This document shows positions 33,618 to 36,954 of a stretch of DNA of 36,954 nucleotides, one piece after another (the first letter of the stretch is position 1; every line of letters begins with the position of its first letter). Source of the DNA: Ilumatobacteraceae bacterium (GTDB taxonomy: Bacteria > Actinomycetota > Acidimicrobiia > Acidimicrobiales > Ilumatobacteraceae); assembly GCA_017853385.1 (NCBI GenBank), contig JAFMJR010000009.1, forward strand, positions 1 to 36,954. Reading direction: 5' to 3'. A program made the position numbers and the translations under genes. Under the pieces are notes generated by a model, which was given only the letters and a program-made list of their open reading frames with translations, was not told the DNA's origin and searched no databases.

Positions 33618-33633
33618 AGACTACTCAGTAGTC
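33618..33633 (-). promoter_or_regulatory. -10 box inside a 15-bp palindrome before the lactonase gene
   Basis: In the 26-base gap before the lactonase gene, GACTACT-C-AGTAGTC (33619-33633) is a perfect palindrome around one base. Its inner half overlaps minus-strand TAGTCT (33623-33618), seven bases before GTG 33610. A promoter overlaid by an operator is the simplest reading, but a weak hairpin is possible. Confidence 0.4.
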
Positions 33634-33636
33634 AAA

Positions 33637-35436
33637 TTACGACAGCAGTTTTCTCCATCGGGGAAGTGCTGGATCCATAATCAGCAGATCAGTATCACGC
33701 GCTTGGTCCGAGTCATTGACTGCGAGAGCATGAGAAAGCTGTTCTGAATTTTCAACGAAATGGGCATGAGGAATTGAGCGAAGCGGACTGGAGTTCAACA
33801 CTTGCGGATCGAGAAGTGAAATCGTACGAATTCCATAGGCATACGACTCAAGAGCTGCTGTACTGCTATTGCATGAAACCGTGACACCTGTTCGTGGAAG
33901 TAATGCGTTCAAATTTTCCCATGAGGTTTCTGCCCCTGGAATTCGTGACAAATCAGGCATCACCGAATTGAGCGGGTGCGGTTTAAAAATCACCTTAAAT
34001 TTGGTCGTTAAGGAAGAGAGACTAGATGCAACGATCGAAATTAACCGCTCGTTTTGCTCGGGGAAAAAGTCTCCAATGAGGAGCATTATGTTGGAATCAA
34101 TCTTTGAAATCGAATTTGAATTCTGTAGATAATCAAACATCAGTGATTCAACTTCCACAACCGATTTACTCGGTGCACCACATGCATTAAGGAAGTTAAG
34201 AGAAATTTTGCTATTTATAGCGATGTAATCCGGAACCGGTTTGTCACAAGGTTGAGATGATTGCGAGCGAAGGGCTCTTCCGAGTGTGAAATACCGGAAG
34301 TCCCAAAACCTCAGCGGGGCATGCGTAACGGCAATCAATTCACCATGACCATGTGACTTCCAGGCGTACGTAAACGCGGCTTCCCAAGGCTGGTTTTCGC
34401 ATAGAAACAAGCCCTTGTTTTGCCTAGGCAAACGCCGAAACAACGTTTCTTGTTGGCTCAACATGATGAGATGTCGAGCAGCAGTGCTACCGAGAAGTGA
34501 CTCGTTGAATTGACGTGTAAAGAGGGGAGCGAAATCTAGTTGTGAGATTTTTTCGGTAAAAATCTCCTGATTTTGTTCAATTATGCGCGATGCTTTGCGC
34601 AGGTTCCCGAGATCTCGCCATACGCGCGTAAAAGTTTTGAATGTAAGTCGAGTTTCAAATTGTGCATGAAAGGATTTTGACGGCTCGTTCAAATTCGAGA
34701 TCAATTTTTCGGTACCACGAATTGATGCAGTATTTGGTACGAAGTGATGCAGCCACATCAATTTTGAGGTTTGTGAATCAAAAATGGGAGAAAGTGCATT
34801 CCAATATTGCGAATCGTAAATTCCTTCTGTTGCTTTGCCTCTTTCAAATCGCACGAAATGATCAACGATGGTGATGCGTGAGTCGGTGTTTTTGGAGACA
34901 TTAGAAACACCAATGTGAGTAATCGCGTATTTGAAAAGCGAAATTAGAGCCTTAATGCGCAAGATGAAAGCAGACTCGTTTTCAGTGCTAGCTGAAATGT
35001 GATTATGAGCAATGTTGTGATTTTTTGCGAATTTGGTAAGGACTAGCGCAGATTGCTGATGAGAAATATTGATCGTTAATTGTGAGACTTGATGCTCGGT
35101 CAGGATCTCGCTAAGTGCAATTAACTTAAGACAATTAGTGATGTTGCTGTTTTCGTTCCAACGCGTAGAAGCAAATAGCGTCATCCACCAATAGCTGAAG
35201 TCTTTTCTAACAAGAAGAAGCTCGGTTAGTTGCCTGCCCTCAATTTCATGATTAGAGACGTCTTCAACGAAATCTGCGAACCGCATGCGCAGTCTCTCAG
35301 CATGGGTCTCAACATAAGTTGATAGCGAAATGATGGTTGGATCTGAAGAGAAGTCATTCCAGACAACATTGATGTTTGCTGCCGCAAGGCAGTCTTTTGA
35401 TGTATCAACAACTGCAAGATGAACTGATTTTGTCAT
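33637..35436 (-). CDS. Putative surface-carbohydrate biosynthesis protein, 599 residues
   Basis: Soluble protein with no signal peptide or membrane helix. It begins with a short strand-rich part (MTKSVHLAVVDTS) and has a DFSYWWMTLFASTRW segment (79-93) that resembles the TIGR04326-type surface carbohydrate biosynthesis proteins known from O-antigen clusters. The C-terminal third alternates strands and helices like a GT-B fold, with KVIFKPHPLNS near 490 and SCNSSTAALESYAYGIRTISL near 535-555 (in part STAALESYAYG), patterns shared with CDP-glycerol-glycerophosphotransferase-like and capsule transferases. A transferase role is therefore likely, but donor and acceptor are unknown. It shares one base (35436) with the cyclase gene. 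Confidence 0.6.
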   Translation of the reverse strand: MTKSVHLAVVDTSKDCLAAANINVVWNDFSSDPTIISLSTYVETHAERLRMRFADFVEDVSNHEIEGRQLTELLLVRKDFSYWWMTLFASTRWNENSNITNCLKLIALSEILTEHQVSQLTINISHQQSALVLTKFAKNHNIAHNHISASTENESAFILRIKALISLFKYAITHIGVSNVSKNTDSRITIVDHFVRFERGKATEGIYDSQYWNALSPIFDSQTSKLMWLHHFVPNTASIRGTEKLISNLNEPSKSFHAQFETRLTFKTFTRVWRDLGNLRKASRIIEQNQEIFTEKISQLDFAPLFTRQFNESLLGSTAARHLIMLSQQETLFRRLPRQNKGLFLCENQPWEAAFTYAWKSHGHGELIAVTHAPLRFWDFRYFTLGRALRSQSSQPCDKPVPDYIAINSKISLNFLNACGAPSKSVVEVESLMFDYLQNSNSISKIDSNIMLLIGDFFPEQNERLISIVASSLSSLTTKFKVIFKPHPLNSVMPDLSRIPGAETSWENLNALLPRTGVTVSCNSSTAALESYAYGIRTISLLDPQVLNSSPLRSIPHAHFVENSEQLSHALAVNDSDQARDTDLLIMDPALPRWRKLLS

Positions 35437-36503
35437 TAAGCCAGCGCGGTCAGTGCAGTGCGAAACTGTTCAATGAATTCAGAGTCGGGGGGAATCATTA
35501 CTTTTTCAATGCTTGCTGAGGGTCCGACCGGAAGGATGAGTCCAAGTTCAGTGGAACTGTTCTTTTTGTCTTTCAGCAGCGCTTTCATTGATTCCTCAAG
35601 CGGGATTTCAACGTGTGAAAACGGGAGGTAGTTCCTACGCAGTGCTGTCCTCATTCGATCTGAGTGAGATTTTGGAAGAATTTCGCGCATAGCGGCCACC
35701 TGGCAGGCCACGTCCATTCCCATTGTCACGGCAACGCCATGCGGCACTCCAAAGTTGGTGGCACTTTCAATCGCATGTCCGAAACTATGTCCGAAATTGA
35801 AAATATTGCGAATTCCTTGATCAAACTCATCTATTTCGATGAAGCGTTTCTTAATTGAGAGGGCAGAGTAAATAAATGGCTGTAGTTTGTTCAAATCTTG
35901 TGTAATTGAGTCAAGTTCCAAAGCTACTTTGTCGAATGATTCAGCAGAGTCAATTGCATGAACTTTAAGAATTTCTCCAATTCCTGAGCGTATTTCGCTT
36001 TGATCCAGAGTCGTAAGAAAATTTGGATCTATAAACACCTCAGATGGCGGATAAAAAGTTCCAACAATGTTTTTTGCCTCACCAACATTGATTGAACTTT
36101 TTGACCCAATGCAAGAATCGGCTTGCGCCAACAAAGTTGTCGGCACAAATTTCCAATCGATTCCGCGAAGAAGCGTACTCGCGATGAAGCAAACGAGATC
36201 TTGTGTTATGCCACCACCAATTGCTACCAAGTGATGGTTTCTGCGTGTCTTTTGCTCAACCAAGACTGAAATCAATTGAGCAGCAGATTCAAGACTCTTA
36301 TTCGTTTCCGTCGCTTCAATAAGAATTACGTTGGGAGAAGCAAGAATGTTTTGTAATTGCACTGCATAGAGCTCAGCAATCTTCTTATCAACGATGAAAT
36401 GTGGTTCTCCCTCTAATAGAAAATCAGGATCCAGAAGAAGCTGAGCAGTGAATCGAGCCTCGTAGGTGCCTTTATGAGACTTGATTGACAGAGCATCAAG
36501 CAC
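35436..36503 (-). CDS. AroB-related sugar-phosphate cyclase
   Basis: 3-dehydroquinate synthase superfamily enzyme, 355 residues. From GTG 36503 the motifs are GGGITQD (96-102), FVPTTLLAQADSCIGSKSSI (119-138), the metal ligands Glu177 (GIGEILKVH), His239 and His255 (FNFGHSFGHA, PHGVAV) and His243. The lysine-rich substrate loop reads SKSSINVGEAKNIVG instead of the SGKTGVN-type loop of true AroB, so it may act on another sugar 7- or 6-phosphate to make a cyclitol. I prefer GTG 36503 because GGAGG (36516-36512) lies eight bases upstream; ATG 36521 has none. Flanked by an SDR, it is not part of a shikimate operon. Confidence 0.82.
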   Translation of the reverse strand: MLDALSIKSHKGTYEARFTAQLLLDPDFLLEGEPHFIVDKKIAELYAVQLQNILASPNVILIEATETNKSLESAAQLISVLVEQKTRRNHHLVAIGGGITQDLVCFIASTLLRGIDWKFVPTTLLAQADSCIGSKSSINVGEAKNIVGTFYPPSEVFIDPNFLTTLDQSEIRSGIGEILKVHAIDSAESFDKVALELDSITQDLNKLQPFIYSALSIKKRFIEIDEFDQGIRNIFNFGHSFGHAIESATNFGVPHGVAVTMGMDVACQVAAMREILPKSHSDRMRTALRRNYLPFSHVEIPLEESMKALLKDKKNSSTELGLILPVGPSASIEKVMIPPDSEFIEQFRTALTALA

Positions 36504-36954
36504 GGGTAAAACCTCCATCAACTGCGATGTTCTGCCCTGTTATGTAGGTATTGGATTCACTAGCTAGCCAGACAACGAATTTTGCGATCTCTTCAGGTCG
36601 AGCCAGGCGACCAATTGGTACAACCTGCATCAGCTTGTTGATTCCCTCTTCACCGAGAATTCCACGTGTCATATCGGTGTCAACAAATCCAGGCGCAACA
36701 CAGTTTGCCAAAATATTGTGCTTTGCATATTCGATAGCAAGTGCAAGCGTTAATCCATCGAGAGCAAATTTGCTCGCAGAATATGGGGCTCGGTGTTCTT
36801 TTGAAATCTTGCTCCACACAGATGAAATGTTGACGATTCGACCCCAGCCAGTGGCTTTCATATGAGAAACAGCTGCACGACAAATTTCCATCGGCGCGAG
36901 AACATTCACTTGGTGAATCGCTAAAAACCTGTCCGAATCAATTTCTTCGAACGA
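36496..36954 (-). CDS. SDR-family oxidoreductase, C-terminal part (5' end outside window)
   Basis: Classical short-chain dehydrogenase. The frame stays open from the window edge; the visible 152 residues run from FEEIDSDRFLAIHQVNVLAP through RIVNISSVWSK with the catalytic Ser, PYSASKFALDG with Tyr and Lys, NILANCVAPGFVDTDM and the C-terminal YITGQNIAVDGGFTRA. The Rossmann start lies beyond 36954. Classical SDRs of this sort oxidise or reduce sugar, cyclitol or fatty substrates. Its stop overlaps the cyclase start by eight bases, so the two work in one operon, probably on a cyclitol intermediate. Confidence 0.9.
   Translation of the reverse strand, partial: SFEEIDSDRFLAIHQVNVLAPMEICRAAVSHMKATGWGRIVNISSVWSKISKEHRAPYSASKFALDGLTLALAIEYAKHNILANCVAPGFVDTDMTRGILGEEGINKLMQVVPIGRLARPEEIAKFVVWLASESNTYITGQNIAVDGGFTRA

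Noticed and set aside
1-36954. tRNA, rRNA, CRISPR, insertion sequence or phage attachment site
   Set aside because: Intergenic gaps are nearly all under 100 bases and show no cloverleaf, repeat array, transposase or integrase.

Overview
The window looks like a chromosomal segment of a small-genome, moderately low-GC actinobacterium. A WhiB7-type iron-sulphur regulator, an F420-type (Ddn-like) oxidoreductase, a SEC-C methionine aminopeptidase, a Tad pilus locus with a BTAD-domain protein, and frequent start codons placed 6-7 bases after a TANNNT box (leaderless starts) all point there. I infer an Acidimicrobiia-like (freshwater or marine planktonic) lineage; that placement is inference. Coding density is very high, with many 4-base overlaps and two convergent pairs that share no spacer at all. 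I see no tRNA, rRNA, insertion sequence or CRISPR array.

Region 1 (1-16002) is mostly housekeeping and general metabolism: ctaG end, a two-gene ABC exporter, serS, pdxH, a poly-gamma-glutamate hydrolase-like gene, a CcdA-TlpA thiol-redox pair, whiB7, an acyl-ACP thioesterase, an MBL hydrolase, divergent orn and dut, a class III CoA transferase, an M20 amidohydrolase, a thiamine-binding-like/HTH/HAD trio, coaA and map. The 394-base gap 6916-7309 upstream of whiB7 is the only long non-genic stretch. It holds a leader ORF, a strong intrinsic terminator before whiB7, competing stems and a 17-bp inverted repeat enclosing the terminator, all read as a translation-sensed transcription attenuator.

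Region 2 (16168-23006) is a nine-gene plus-strand Tad/Flp operon: an SAF/CpaB-like protein, the CpaF/TadA ATPase, TadB, TadC, a small Flp-like pilin, three TadE/TadG-like pseudopilins, and a large membrane-anchored winged-helix/BTAD protein. No TadZ or prepilin peptidase is present in the window. A Ddn-like oxidoreductase follows with its own leaderless promoter.

Region 3 (36954 down to 23456, all minus strand) is a surface-polysaccharide cluster. In transcription order it encodes an SDR dehydrogenase (cut by the window end), an AroB-related sugar-phosphate cyclase, a 599-residue putative surface-carbohydrate protein, a 6-phosphogluconolactonase-like protein, RfbF and RfbG (to CDP-4-keto-6-deoxyglucose), an RmlC-like epimerase, an SDR reductase with an unusual YxxxH motif, a GT2, a DegT-like PLP protein, a FemAB-like acyltransferase, a Wzy-like membrane protein, a GT4 and a WecA/WbpL-like initiating transferase. 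Together these could make one or two unusual sugars (a CDP-6-deoxyhexose and possibly a cyclitol), assemble a repeat unit on undecaprenyl phosphate and polymerise it.

The most interesting signals are the whiB7 attenuator and the cyclase-centred sugar module at the right end.
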